64,000 nt of DNA from Actinoplanes sp. N902-109 (GCF_000389965.1 NC_021191.1:2109501-2173500); one strand, 5' to 3'; counted from the first letter of the stretch, positions 34,343-43,133 are shown. Program-made: numbers and translations. Notes: generated from the sequence alone by a model not told the origin.

Positions 34343-34703
34343 CGGTCCGGTCCTCGATGAGTCGTTGCAGGGCGGGGCTCAACAGTTCGTCCTTGGGAAA
34401 GAATCCGATCGCTCCGGCGCGTTCGGCCGCGGCGTTGTTCGCCGGATCCGCGTCGGAGGAGAAGACGACGATGCGCATCTCCCACGGTTTGTCGCGCAGC
34501 TGCCGGCTGAGGTCGAAACCGTCGCCATCCGGCAGGCCCACGTCGACCAACACGACGGTCGGCCGCCAGGTGTCGACGTAGTCGAGGGCTTCTGCGACCG
34601 ATCCGGCCTCGCCGATCGCCGCATGCCCCCAGCCGCGGAGGATACGGACGACGAGTCCGCGGACGGCCGCGTCATCGTCCACGACGAGCAGCGGGCCCAG
34701 CAT
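34329..34703 (-). CDS. Single-domain (CheY-like) response regulator
   Basis: A 124-residue stand-alone receiver. Acidic pocket 'LLVVDDDAAVRGLV', phospho-acceptor Asp in 'TVVLVDVGLPDGDGFDLSR', Ser in 'VVFSSDADP' and Lys in 'FFPKDEL'. No output domain, so it works through protein contacts or as a phosphate sink. GAGG lies about 8 nt upstream of ATG 34703. It overlaps the NarL-type gene, giving two regulators for one kinase. Confidence 0.9.
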   Translation of the reverse strand: MLGPLLVVDDDAAVRGLVVRILRGWGHAAIGEAGSVAEALDYVDTWRPTVVLVDVGLPDGDGFDLSRQLRDKPWEMRIVVFSSDADPANNAAAERAGAIGFFPKDELLSPALQRLIEDRTDDEP

Positions 34704-34879
34704 CCGGTCATCCTCGCAGCGCGAGACCCCTCCCGGCGGTAGGGCGGACCGGAAAATCCTCTCCCGGGACGGACCGCCGTTTCTTCCGGTGAACCCCCCT
34801 TGATGTTCGGGTCAGCCCGCCTGTGCGGCGACCACGATGTCTGCGAGCTTCGGAACAGCCCGTTCACCGAGGAGCGCAC

Positions 34880-35734
34880 ATGGCCGCCCTCACCGACCAG
34901 AAAGGCGGGCACATGCCGACAGTCACCACTCCGGACGGAACCGAGATCTTCTTCAAGGACTGGGGCAGCGGGCAACCCGTCGTCTTCAGCCACGGCTGGC
35001 CCCTCACCGCGGATGCGTGGGACGGCCCCGCGAATGTCGTTGCCGGTAACGGGTTCCGGGCCATCGCCCACGACCGTCGCGGCGGTGGACGCTCGAGCCA
35101 GCCGTGGGAGGGAAACGACCTCGACCACTACGCCGACGACCTGGCCGCCGTCATCGAGCACCTCGACCTGCACGACATCATCCTGGTCGGGCATTCCACC
35201 GGCGGGGGTGAAGTCACCCGTTACGTCGGACGGCACGGAACCTCCCGGGTCGCCAAGATGGTTCTGCTCGGAGCCATCCCCCCGCTGATGCTCAAGACCC
35301 CCGCCAACCCGGAAGGGCTACCGATCGAGCCGTTCGACGAGATCCGCGCGGCCGTGCTCGCCGATCGGTCGCAGTACTACCGCGATCTGGCTTTCCCGTT
35401 CTACGGGGCCAATCGGCCGGGGTCGACCGTGAGCCAGGGTGCCCGCGACGCGTTCTGGCTGATGTCCATGTCGGTCGGCATCAAGAGCGCCTACGACTGC
35501 ATCAAGGCGTTCTCCGAGACCGACCTGACCGAAGACCTCAAGAAGATCGACGTGCCGACGCTGATCCTGCACGGTGACGACGACCAGATCGTGCCGATCC
35601 AAGCGTCGGCGCTGAAGTCCTCGAAGATCGTCGCCAACTCGACACTCAAGATCTACCCCGGCGCTCCGCACGGCCTCACCGGCGCCCACGAGCAGGAGTT
35701 CAACAAGGACCTGCTCGACTTCATCACCAGCTGA
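34880..35734 (+). CDS. α/β hydrolase, cofactor-free haloperoxidase/esterase type
   Basis: A 284-residue (from 34880) α/β-hydrolase. Oxyanion region 'VVFSHGWPLTADAW', nucleophile elbow 'VGHSTGGGE', catalytic Asp in 'LHGDDDQIVP' and His in 'YPGAPHGLTG'. It belongs to the non-haem chloroperoxidase/arylesterase group. GAGGAG lies 5 nt before ATG 34880. The family start usually corresponds to the later ATG 34913 ('MPTVTTPDGTEIFFKDW'), which has a weaker AAGG, so the first 11 residues are doubtful. Confidence 0.85.
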   Translation: MAALTDQKGGHMPTVTTPDGTEIFFKDWGSGQPVVFSHGWPLTADAWDGPANVVAGNGFRAIAHDRRGGGRSSQPWEGNDLDHYADDLAAVIEHLDLHDIILVGHSTGGGEVTRYVGRHGTSRVAKMVLLGAIPPLMLKTPANPEGLPIEPFDEIRAAVLADRSQYYRDLAFPFYGANRPGSTVSQGARDAFWLMSMSVGIKSAYDCIKAFSETDLTEDLKKIDVPTLILHGDDDQIVPIQASALKSSKIVANSTLKIYPGAPHGLTGAHEQEFNKDLLDFITS

Positions 35735-35748
35735 CACCTCGGCGGCGG

Positions 35749-35771
35749 ATCTGTCGTCCACATCGACAGAT
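35749..35771. terminator. Hairpin between convergent hydrolase and ZIP genes
   Basis: ATCTGTCG-tccacat-CGACAGAT, a perfect 8-bp stem with a 7-nt loop just after the hydrolase stop. No T-run. Likely bidirectional. Confidence 0.5.
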
Positions 35772-35836
35772 GCCTGATTCGCTCTCCGGAACGGCCGCCG
35801 TGCTCCCGCCCCGAGGCGGTGGCAGCCGGTCGGATC

Positions 35837-36577
35837 TCAACCGATGACCGCGATGACGCCGCCCATGAACAGCACGCCGAGCACCGTGGCGGCAAGGGTT
35901 CCCCACGACGGGTGATCAGCGTGCGCCTCCGGCAGGATCGTTCCCGTGGCGATATGCATCAAGAACCCGGCGAAGTAAGCCAGGTAGAGCGCCACGACGC
36001 CGCCGGAGAGATGGATCAGCGAACCCGCCGCGGCGCCCACCACCGGCGCCAGCGCGTCGGCGGCCAGCAGAGCCATCGCCCGCCGCCGGCCGCGGCCGGA
36101 CATCGCGGTCAGGGTGTACGTGTTGAAGCCGTCAGCGAAGTCGTGAGCCAGCACCGCGACCGCAACAGCCGTCGCAACCGACGCGGCGGACCCGAAACTG
36201 ACGCCGATGCTCAGGCCGTCGAAGAGGCTGTGGCCGACCAGCGCCCCGGCCGCCAGCAGACCGGCTGGACCTACATCGTGGTGGTGTGCGGCGTAATGCG
36301 AGGCACCGGCACGAGGTAGTTCCAGGGCCTTGTCGATGAGGTGGATCGTCAGGAAGCCGGCGACGAACACCAGCATGGTCACGGGTATGCCGCGGAAGGT
36401 GACGTGTGCCGATCGGAGCGCCTCAGGCAGCAGATCGAACGACACCACACCGAGGACGACGCCGCCCGCGGCGCCGAGCACAAGATGGCGGTGATCCTGC
36501 ACCCGGATGGCGACCAAGCCGCCGATGGTGGTCGTCACCGCGGACCCCAGACCGACCACGAGGGGGAGAACAGTCAT
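35837..36577 (-). CDS. ZIP-family metal transporter
   Basis: A 246-residue transporter with about eight spans. TM4/TM5 metal motifs are 'VGHSLFDGLSIGVSF' (H-x2-x-D-G) and 'VLAHDFADGFNTYTL' (H-D/E-x2-D). A His cluster 'SHYAAHHHDVG' lies in the variable loop and 'HIATGTILPEAHADH' near the C-terminus. It imports Zn2+ or a similar divalent ion. GGAGG lies 7 nt before ATG 36577. The large frame upstream is shadow of the permease gene. Confidence 0.88.
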   Translation of the reverse strand: MTVLPLVVGLGSAVTTTIGGLVAIRVQDHRHLVLGAAGGVVLGVVSFDLLPEALRSAHVTFRGIPVTMLVFVAGFLTIHLIDKALELPRAGASHYAAHHHDVGPAGLLAAGALVGHSLFDGLSIGVSFGSAASVATAVAVAVLAHDFADGFNTYTLTAMSGRGRRRAMALLAADALAPVVGAAAGSLIHLSGGVVALYLAYFAGFLMHIATGTILPEAHADHPSWGTLAATVLGVLFMGGVIAVIG

Positions 36578-36639
36578 CGTTGTACCTCCGCCGGGGACGC
36601 GCTGGCCGAACTCAGATGCTATGGGCAGCCGGTGCGGGG

Positions 36640-38607
36640 TCAGCCGCCGACGTGGATGCCGGGGCGGTTGGCGGGGTCGGGTTCGATCTTGCGGATGATC
36701 TCGCGGACCACCGGGGCGGTGTCGCCGCGGCCGAGGAGGAGGTAGCGGAAGAGGTGGACCAGCGGGCTGCCCTCGGCCCATTCGAAGTAGCACTGGGGGC
36801 GGACGCCGGTGGCGTCGCGGAGGGCGAGGAGGACGGCGGCGATGGCGTTGGGGGCTGCGGCGCTGCGGACGCGGAGGACGTGGTAGCCGCCGACGTCGAC
36901 GCCGTGGACGTGCAGGGCGTGGCTGAAGGCGGACGGGTCCCGCACGTCGACCTCGAGGAACAGCAGGTCGGCGGTGCCGGGGACGGGATTCATGCCGCGT
37001 TGTTCGCGTTCCTTGCCGGCGTACTCGGCCTCGTCGCCGGCCTGGCGGCGGTTGGTGACGATGTTGAGCTCGCCGTCGTGGGCGATCGATGCGGCGATGA
37101 AGCGGCGGGCGTTGTCGTCGAACTCGATGCGGTCGGCGCGGAGTTCGGTGGTGCGGGTGACCCGGGAGATCAACGAGACCACGATGATGCCGGCGATGAA
37201 GATTCCGGAGATGGCGATGCCGTCCGGCTTCTCGATGATGTTGTCGCCCAGGGCGTACAGCAGGATCAGGGTGAGGATCGTGAATCCGGCGGCCGCGCCG
37301 CGTTGCCGGCGGCGGATTGCGGAGATCGCGACGGCGACCGCACCGGAGACCATCATGGCCAGGATGCCGGTGGCATAGGCGCCGGCCTGGGCGTTGACGT
37401 CGGCACCGAAAGCGATGGTGATGCCGACGCTGATCGCGGTGTAGACCAGCACGACCGGGCGGACCGCGCGGGCCCATTCCGGGGCCATGCCGTAACCGGG
37501 CAGATAGCGCGGCACGATGTTGATGAGGCCGGCCATGGCCGATGCGCCCGCGAACCAGAGGATCAGGATGCTGCTGATGTCGTACGCGGTGCCGAAGACC
37601 CCACCGAGTTTCTCGTGGGCCAGATAGGCCAGCGCCCGGCCGTTCGCCTCGCCGCCTGGCTCGAACTGCTCGTGCGGGATGAGCACCGTGGTGACGAAGC
37701 TGGTCAGCATCAGATAGACGCTCATGACGGCCGCGGCGACGGTGAGCAGTTTGCGGGTGTTGCGGATGCGCGACTCGCGGCGTTGCCCGGCGTTGTCACC
37801 GGTCGCGGCGATCAGCGGCATCATGCTGACGCCGGTCTCGAAGCCGGACAGGCCCAGCACCAGCGCGGGGAAGGCCAGCAACGCCGAGGAGACAGTGCCC
37901 AGCCCGCCCGCGGTGACGCCGTGCAGCCAGGTCGAGAACGCATCCGGCACGGTGAACACGTCGATGATGCCGACGATCGTGATCACCGCGTTGAGCCCGA
38001 GGAACACCACCACCAGCGGGATGGCGACCTGTACGGCCTCGCTGAAGCCGAGCAGGAACACGAAGCCGAGGATGAGCAGCAGCACCACGGTGATCAGCAC
38101 CGTGTGCCCGTGCAGGAAACCGGGCAGCACCGGGTTTTCCGCCATGTGCACGGTGGCGTCGGCGGCGGACAGCGTGATCGTGATGATCCAGCTGGTGGCG
38201 ACAAAACCGAGCAGGACGAGCACGAACAGCTTGCCGTACCAGAACGGCAGCAGGTCCTCGAGCATGGCCACCGAGCCCTGGCCGTGCGGGCTCTCCCGGG
38301 CGACCCGCCGGTACATCGGCAGCATGCCGAGCAGGGTGAGCGCCACGATCAGCAGCGTGGCCAGCGGCGACAGTGCACCGGCGGCGAGCGCGGCGATGGC
38401 CGGCAGGTAGGACAGCGTGGAGAAGTAGTCGACGCCGGTCAGCGCCATGACCTTCCACCAGGGCTGCGGGTGCGTGTCGGCCTCGGGCGCCTCCGGGCCG
38501 ACCGGTTGCACCCGGTTGGCCAGCAGCCAGCGGGTGAGCCGGTGGGCCGGCGGCGGGGTGTGTTCCGGGTTCGCCACGGATGCCGGGATGCTCATTTCGG
38601 TGCTCAT
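36640..38607 (-). CDS. APC-superfamily amino-acid permease with soluble C-terminus
   Basis: A 655-residue transporter. Twelve spans (about 50-480) open with 'KVMALTGVDYFSTLSYLPAIAA', matching the APC TM1 unwound Gly region. A cytoplasmic domain of about 170 residues follows. This type is common in actinobacteria and related to large APC/KUP-like permeases; the substrate is unclear. ATG 38607 is taken as the start; ATG 38595 is possible and no good Shine-Dalgarno is visible. It is divergent from the SDR gene with 35 bp between. Confidence 0.83.
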   Translation of the reverse strand: MSTEMSIPASVANPEHTPPPAHRLTRWLLANRVQPVGPEAPEADTHPQPWWKVMALTGVDYFSTLSYLPAIAALAAGALSPLATLLIVALTLLGMLPMYRRVARESPHGQGSVAMLEDLLPFWYGKLFVLVLLGFVATSWIITITLSAADATVHMAENPVLPGFLHGHTVLITVVLLLILGFVFLLGFSEAVQVAIPLVVVFLGLNAVITIVGIIDVFTVPDAFSTWLHGVTAGGLGTVSSALLAFPALVLGLSGFETGVSMMPLIAATGDNAGQRRESRIRNTRKLLTVAAAVMSVYLMLTSFVTTVLIPHEQFEPGGEANGRALAYLAHEKLGGVFGTAYDISSILILWFAGASAMAGLINIVPRYLPGYGMAPEWARAVRPVVLVYTAISVGITIAFGADVNAQAGAYATGILAMMVSGAVAVAISAIRRRQRGAAAGFTILTLILLYALGDNIIEKPDGIAISGIFIAGIIVVSLISRVTRTTELRADRIEFDDNARRFIAASIAHDGELNIVTNRRQAGDEAEYAGKEREQRGMNPVPGTADLLFLEVDVRDPSAFSHALHVHGVDVGGYHVLRVRSAAAPNAIAAVLLALRDATGVRPQCYFEWAEGSPLVHLFRYLLLGRGDTAPVVREIIRKIEPDPANRPGIHVGG

Positions 38608-38642
38608 CGGTTGCCAGGATGCACCATGGGTACGACACCCGC

Positions 38643-39467
38643 ATGCGTACGATTGTGGTGACCGGGGCCAGCTCGGGTGTGGGTCTCGCGGCGGCCGGAC
38701 AACTGGCAGCGCTCGGTGATCAGGTGATCGCTGTGGGACGTGATCCGCGCCGGTTGGACGCGGCAATGGCCGAGATCCGGGCGGTGGCGAAAGGCCCCGA
38801 GCCCGATGGCGTACGAACGGACTTCGAGTCGCTGGCCGACGTCCGCGGGCTGGCCCGGCACGTGCTGGACTCGTACGAGAAGATCGACGTCCTGGCCAAC
38901 AACGCCGGCGGCATGCTGGGCTCCTACCGCACGACGGCGGACGGTTTCGAGGCGACCGAGCAGAGCAACCACCTCGCGCCTTTCCTGCTGGCCAATCTGC
39001 TGCGGGAAAGGCTGAGCGGCGGCCGGATCGTGAACACCTCCTCGGAGGCGCATCGGCGTTCCCGGGTGCATCCGCGTGACTTCACCGGCGATCCGAAGTC
39101 GTGGAACGCATGGCGCGCCTACGGCGAGACCAAGGGGGAGAACATCCTGTTCGCCGCCGAGGCGGCCCGGCGCTGGCCCGACATCACCTCGGTGTCGTTC
39201 CACCCCGGCCTGGTGCGCAGCAATTTCGGCGCGGGCCGGGTCACCCGGTTGTTCTACCGGGTCTGGCCGGTCATGACGAGTCCGGAAGCCGCGGGCGAGG
39301 TGCTGACCTGGCTGGCCACCACGCCCGTGGAGAACCTGACCGACGGTGCCTATTACGTCGGGCGCACCGTCCGGCAACCGCGGGAGTGGGTGACCGATCC
39401 TCAGCTGGCCGCCGAGTTGTGGGCGGCGAGCGCACAGGCGACCGGTTCACGGGAGACGGCGGGCTGA
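38643..39467 (+). CDS. SDR-family oxidoreductase (retinol-dehydrogenase-like)
   Basis: A 274-residue Rossmann-fold short-chain dehydrogenase: TGASSGVG nucleotide motif at residues 7-14, NNAGG, catalytic Ser in 'NTSSEAH' and Y-G-E-T-K (YxxxK). The C-terminus extends like the WWOX/retinol dehydrogenase group. The substrate is unknown. ATG 38643 has TACGAC 6 nt upstream, an imperfect leaderless -10. Confidence 0.87.
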   Translation: MRTIVVTGASSGVGLAAAGQLAALGDQVIAVGRDPRRLDAAMAEIRAVAKGPEPDGVRTDFESLADVRGLARHVLDSYEKIDVLANNAGGMLGSYRTTADGFEATEQSNHLAPFLLANLLRERLSGGRIVNTSSEAHRRSRVHPRDFTGDPKSWNAWRAYGETKGENILFAAEAARRWPDITSVSFHPGLVRSNFGAGRVTRLFYRVWPVMTSPEAAGEVLTWLATTPVENLTDGAYYVGRTVRQPREWVTDPQLAAELWAASAQATGSRETAG

Positions 39468-39554
39468 CCGTCCGGATAACCGTTTCCGGGCCCGCGGATT
39501 ACCTTGTTCACTCGGCCTTTCTGACGGCGCCGCGCGCTTTGTAGCGTGCGGTCC

Positions 39555-40871
39555 ATGCTGCTTCCCCGGGTCGGTGCCACACCGCGGTGGTGGGCCGGTG
39601 CCGCCCGGGTCGCGTTCGGGGCGAGCGTGGTCGTGGTGACCGCGACGTGGGCGGCCGGCAGCGGCATTCCTGGCGGTTCCCTCCTCGCCGCAACCGGCCG
39701 GCTCGCGGCGTTGTGGTCGGCGGATCTGCTGCTGGTGCAGGTCGTTCTGATGGCGCGGATCCCGCTGATCGAACGCGCATTCGGCCAGGACACCCTCGCG
39801 CGCTGGCACCGGTGGACCGGCTTCACGTCCTTCTTGCTGCTGATCGGCCATGTTGTGCTGGCTTGTGCGGCCCGCGGCTGGTCCGTCGTGAATTATCCGG
39901 GCCTGCTGCCGGCAATCGGTGGCACGGTCGCCTTGGTCCTGGTCGTCGCCACGTCGGTGCGCGTTGCCCGGCGCCGGTTGCGGTACGAGTCGTGGCATCT
40001 TCTGCACCTGTACGCGTACCTGGGAATCGCTCTTGCCCTGCCGCACCAGTTCGCGGCGGGCAAGGACTTCCAGAACGGCATTGCGCGCGCCTGGTGGTGG
40101 ACCCTGTATGCGTTCGCCGCCGGCAGCGTGCTCGTTTTCCGGGTGCTGCGACCGTTGTGGCGCACCGCCCGGCACCGGCTCGTGGTCGACCATGTGGTGC
40201 CCGAGGCGCACGGGCTCGTCTCGGTGTATTTGCGCGGCCGGGCACTGGACCGGCTCCCCGTACGGGCGGGGCAGTTCTTTGTCTGGCGGTTCCGCGACGG
40301 TCCGGGATGGACCCGCGGTAATCCGTTCTCGCTGTCCGGGCCGCCGACCGGTAACCAATTACGCATCACGGTCAAACAGCTCGGCGACGGCAGTTCCCGG
40401 GTCGCCCGGCTCACGCCCGGCACCAGAGCGCTGATCGAAGGTCCCTACGGCCGGCTCACGGCGGAGTCCTACCGCGGCGGGCCGGTCACGATGCTGGCCT
40501 GCGGGGTCGGCATCACGCCGCTGCTCGCCCTGCTCTGGGATCTTCCGTACGGGCAGGGGCAGGCCACCCTCATCTACCGCGCGCGCCATCCGGGCGAGGT
40601 CGCTTTCCTCGACGAGATCGAATGGCTCGCCCAGCGCCGGGGTGTGCGCCTGGTGCCGCTCATCGGGCCGCGCGCCCACCCGGCATCCTGGCTGCCCCTG
40701 GAGTACGCCGAGTATTCGGATGCCGCGGCCCTGCGCGCATTGTCGCCGGACATCGCCGGACACGATCTGTACGTGTGCGGGCCGGACCCGTGGACGCAAG
40801 CCGTCCGGTCGGCGGCGCGATCGGCCGGGGTGCCCGCCGGGCAGATCCATCGCGAACGGTTCGGCTGGTGA
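39555..40871 (+). CDS. Ferric-reductase-like membrane flavohaem oxidoreductase
   Basis: A 438-residue protein. Six spans form a ferric_reduct domain with haem-ligand His pairs ('ARWHRWTGF', 'LIGHVVLAC', 'SWHLLHLYAYLG', 'LPHQF'). A ferredoxin-NADP reductase module follows: FAD site 'GNPFSLSGPPT', NAD(P) site 'LACGVGITPLLAL', C-terminal 'LYVCGPDPW'. It moves electrons from NAD(P)H across the membrane. Leaderless: TAGCGT (39542-39547), 7 nt before ATG 39555, which rules out the in-frame GTG 39546. Such genes are normally followed by an FMN-binding protein; here only a stub remains. Confidence 0.88.
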   Translation: MLLPRVGATPRWWAGAARVAFGASVVVVTATWAAGSGIPGGSLLAATGRLAALWSADLLLVQVVLMARIPLIERAFGQDTLARWHRWTGFTSFLLLIGHVVLACAARGWSVVNYPGLLPAIGGTVALVLVVATSVRVARRRLRYESWHLLHLYAYLGIALALPHQFAAGKDFQNGIARAWWWTLYAFAAGSVLVFRVLRPLWRTARHRLVVDHVVPEAHGLVSVYLRGRALDRLPVRAGQFFVWRFRDGPGWTRGNPFSLSGPPTGNQLRITVKQLGDGSSRVARLTPGTRALIEGPYGRLTAESYRGGPVTMLACGVGITPLLALLWDLPYGQGQATLIYRARHPGEVAFLDEIEWLAQRRGVRLVPLIGPRAHPASWLPLEYAEYSDAAALRALSPDIAGHDLYVCGPDPWTQAVRSAARSAGVPAGQIHRERFGW

Positions 40872-40939
40872 GGCGGATCGTGCTCTGGTTGCTGGTGACC
40901 GCCGCGATCGTGGTGCTGCTGTTCAGTTACCAGCCGTGA
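40868..40939 (+). pseudogene. Truncated N-terminus of FMN-binding partner protein
   Basis: GTG 40868 overlaps the ferric-reductase stop (GTGA) and opens 23 codons: VRRIVLWLL then a hydrophobic stretch ending FSYQP and TGA. From memory of the family, FMN-binding proteins coupled to this reductase start with just such a membrane anchor and continue for about 150 more residues. Here the frame stops and the convergent tetR begins. A functional 23-residue membrane peptide is the alternative. Confidence 0.5.
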
Positions 40940-41489
40940 GCGCCGGGGTGCCGTACCGGAGGCCGTCGAAAAGCAGTCCGGTGATCCGCAGCGCGTCGTC
41001 CCGCCAGCCGTCGGCCCGCATCCCGCAGATGCCGCCGAGCCCGCGCAGCACCGTGCGGCCACCGATCCCGCCGCGGATCGTGCCCGCCGCCGCGCCCGCG
41101 GCAAGCAGCGTGTCGAGCGCCGCGGACATCCGGGCCCGGGCATCGTCGAAGACCGCGGAATCGGTGGCCATGATGCTCTCCAGGACGACGGCCATGCCCT
41201 TGCTGACGGCCGAGTGCTCGACCAGGAGCAGCAGGAACTGGTGCAGCGCCTGGTCGGGGGCGTGCCGGTCGAGCAGCTCGGCCGGTGCCGCGCACAGCTC
41301 GTCGACCTGCTGCCGGTAGACCTCCCGGACGACCGCCTCGCGTGTGTCGAAGTGCCGGTAGAGGGTGCCGACCGAGACGCCGGCCCGGCGGGCGATCTCG
41401 TCGACGCCGATCTCGGCCTCGCCGTTGCGGAAAGCCTCCTGGGCCGCATTCAGCAGTGCCTCCCGGTTGCGCCGGGCATCGGCTCGCAC
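40923..41489 (-). CDS. TetR-family regulator divergent from an SDR gene
   Basis: A 188-residue TetR. HTH 'IGVDEIARRAGVSVGTLYRHF' at about 26-46, then 'DTREAVVREVY' and a helical effector domain with the TetR_C pattern of the SbtR-like group. GTG 41489 is preceded by GGGGG at 7 nt. A 44-bp palindrome in the 73-bp divergent region is the probable operator controlling both genes. The 3' end overlaps the truncated FMN-binding ORF by 17 bp. Confidence 0.9.
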   Translation of the reverse strand: MRADARRNREALLNAAQEAFRNGEAEIGVDEIARRAGVSVGTLYRHFDTREAVVREVYRQQVDELCAAPAELLDRHAPDQALHQFLLLLVEHSAVSKGMAVVLESIMATDSAVFDDARARMSAALDTLLAAGAAAGTIRGGIGGRTVLRGLGGICGMRADGWRDDALRITGLLFDGLRYGTPALTAGN

Positions 41490-41502
41490 CGGTCAACCCC
41501 CT

Positions 41503-41546
41503 AAGGTGAGTGGGACTCCGTATAGTTGCGGAGTCGGACTCACCTT
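41503..41546. promoter_or_regulatory. 44-bp TetR operator palindrome over the SDR promoter
   Basis: The arms pair over 9 bp (AAGGTGAGT/ACTCACCTT), two mismatches, then 7 bp (GACTCCG/CGGAGTC). Each half also contains its own 11-bp palindrome GAGT-N3-ACTC (41508-41518 and 41531-41541). So two dimers could bind at a 23-bp centre spacing. TATAGT (41521-41526), a likely SDR -10, sits in the middle. Confidence 0.7.
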
Positions 41547-41562
41547 ACTCTGGAGGAACACC

Positions 41563-42336
41563 GTGCCGTACGAGGACAACGGTCTGCAAGGGCAGCGAGT
41601 GCTGGTCACCGGGGCCAGCCGGGGGCTGGGCGAAGCCGTCGCCCGGCATTTCGCCGCCGCCGGGGCAACGGTGCTGGCGGTCGCGCGCAGCACCCCGCCG
41701 GCGGACCTGCCGGCCACCTTCATCCCGGCGGACATCACCAGTGAGGACGGCGTCGCCACCCTCGCCCGGCGCGTCCTCGACGAGGTGGGCGGCATCGACG
41801 TCCTGGTCAACAACGCGGGTGCGACCACCGGGGAGATGCCGACGCTGAACCGCCCCGACAGTGCCTGGCGCGCCGACCTGGAAAGCAACCTGCTCGGTGC
41901 CGTACGGCTGGACCGGGCTCTCGTGCCCGGCATGGTCGAGCGCGGCAGCGGCGTGGTCGTGCATGTGTCCTCCATCGCCAGCCACCTGCCCCAGCGTGGC
42001 GACATCTCGTACGCGGCGGCCAAGGCGGCGCTCAATGCGTACAGCCGCGGCCTCGCGGAGGAAGTCGGCGCCCATGGCGTACGGGTGGTCTGTGTCCTTC
42101 CGGGTTTCGTCGCCACCGAGGGCGCTGTCGCGCATCATCAGCGCATCGCCGACAGTCAGGGGATCACGCTGCAGGAGTTCCAGCAGCAGGTCGCACGGCG
42201 CTTGAACATCCCGATGGGCCGCCCCGGCGAACCCGCCGACGTCGCCGAGATGATCGCCTTCCTCGCCTCGCCGCGCGCGAAATGGCTGACCGGCGCCCAG
42301 TTCCGGGTGGACGGCGGCATCATCCCGGTGGTGTGA
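41563..42336 (+). CDS. SDR-family oxidoreductase under TetR control
   Basis: A 257-residue short-chain dehydrogenase: TGASRGLGEAVA, 'LVNNAGA', catalytic Ser in 'HVSSIASHLPQ', Y-A-A-A-K, and the C-terminal 'WLTGAQFRVDGGIIPV' typical of classical FabG-like members. GTG 41563 has GGAGG 6 nt upstream. Longer upstream frames cross the operator and were discarded. The substrate is unknown; the TetR ligand may be the same compound. Confidence 0.88.
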   Translation: MPYEDNGLQGQRVLVTGASRGLGEAVARHFAAAGATVLAVARSTPPADLPATFIPADITSEDGVATLARRVLDEVGGIDVLVNNAGATTGEMPTLNRPDSAWRADLESNLLGAVRLDRALVPGMVERGSGVVVHVSSIASHLPQRGDISYAAAKAALNAYSRGLAEEVGAHGVRVVCVLPGFVATEGAVAHHQRIADSQGITLQEFQQQVARRLNIPMGRPGEPADVAEMIAFLASPRAKWLTGAQFRVDGGIIPVV

Positions 42337-42356
42337 CCCGGCCCTAAGCTGGGACC

Positions 42357-42776
42357 GTGACCGATGAAGCCGACGCCGACCGGGCCGCGATCGCGGAGCT
42401 CGTCCACACCTTCTTCGGCGCTTTCGCATCCGGGGCGGACTGCGCTGCCCGGTTGGCCGCGCTGCCGGAGATGTTCCTGCCCGGCGCGGTGATCGTCCGT
42501 ACGGGTGGGGGCGAGCCCATCGTGTACGACGTCGACGGCTTCCTCGCCCCGCGCCGGGAACTGCTCACCGGCGGCACGCTGACCGGCTTCAGCGAGTGGG
42601 AGGTGGCCGGGCGCACCGAGGTGTACGGCGACATCGCGCACCGGTTCTGCGAGTACGCCAAGTCGGGCGTACAGGAGGGGAAGCCTTTCACCGGGCGCGG
42701 GGGGAAGACGCTGCAGTTCGTCAGGACCGCCGCGGGCTGGCGGATCAGCGCGGTGGCCTGGTCCGACGAACGCTAG
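42357..42776 (+). CDS. SnoaL/NTF2-like fold protein
   Basis: A 139-residue protein of the cone-shaped NTF2-like superfamily. Helical N-terminus 'AAIAELVHTFFGAFASG', then strands 'GAVIVRT', 'EWEVAGRTEVYGDIAHRF' and 'LQFVRTAAGWRISAVAW' (DUF4440/SnoaL-like ending). Function unknown. It is leaderless: TAAGCT (42345-42350), 6 nt before GTG 42357, so it has its own promoter despite lying 20 bp after the SDR gene. Confidence 0.75.
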   Translation: MTDEADADRAAIAELVHTFFGAFASGADCAARLAALPEMFLPGAVIVRTGGGEPIVYDVDGFLAPRRELLTGGTLTGFSEWEVAGRTEVYGDIAHRFCEYAKSGVQEGKPFTGRGGKTLQFVRTAAGWRISAVAWSDER

Positions 42777-43130
42777 CGGGCGGGTGGCGGGTCGTACTCC
42801 AGGGCGGTGACCGGGCTGCGACGATCCAGTCCACGGTCTCGTAACGGGCGCGGCCCTCGTCGGTGGCGACCAGGATGCCCAGCCCGCGCCGCCGGTTGTG
42901 GCCGGCTGACCCCATGCTGCCCGGGTGCGATACGTCAGGTGCCCTGCCTCGTCCTGCGCGGCGGATGTGCGGCGTCCGCCGGGCTTTTCACCGTCATGAC
43001 GGTAGCGGTCCGGTGGTGCCGAGTCGGAAATCGAACCGGGATGGGCGGTATGGGGCTTTCGTCGCGGGTAAGGAGACGTGCTGCGGGTCTCGTTCCGGCG
43101 TTGCTTTTTTGTCAGAGGGGGGTGTTACTC
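42777..43130. other. Gene-free stretch upstream of the SOS promoter
   Basis: No complete gene. On the minus strand between about 42940 and 42780 two short frames read plausibly in sequence (…GILVATDEGRARYETVDW… then …PVTALEYDPPPA), as if one gene were split by a frameshift. There is no start or family match. It is treated as possible debris. Confidence 0.35.
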
Positions 43131-43133
43131 TCT

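Noticed and set aside
36406..38661. Plus-strand 751-codon frame opposite the ZIP and APC transporters
   Set aside because: Asp/Gly/Gln/His-rich antisense shadow. The transporter spans read cleanly on the minus strand.
42780..42960. Minus-strand gene fragment with plausible residues split by a frameshift
   Set aside because: Too short, no start, and no family could be named. Reported only as debris.
43068..43110. Intrinsic terminator ending in a T-run before the SOS promoter
   Set aside because: The only stem (GAGAC/GTCTC) is short and lies too far from the Ts to act as a hairpin terminator.
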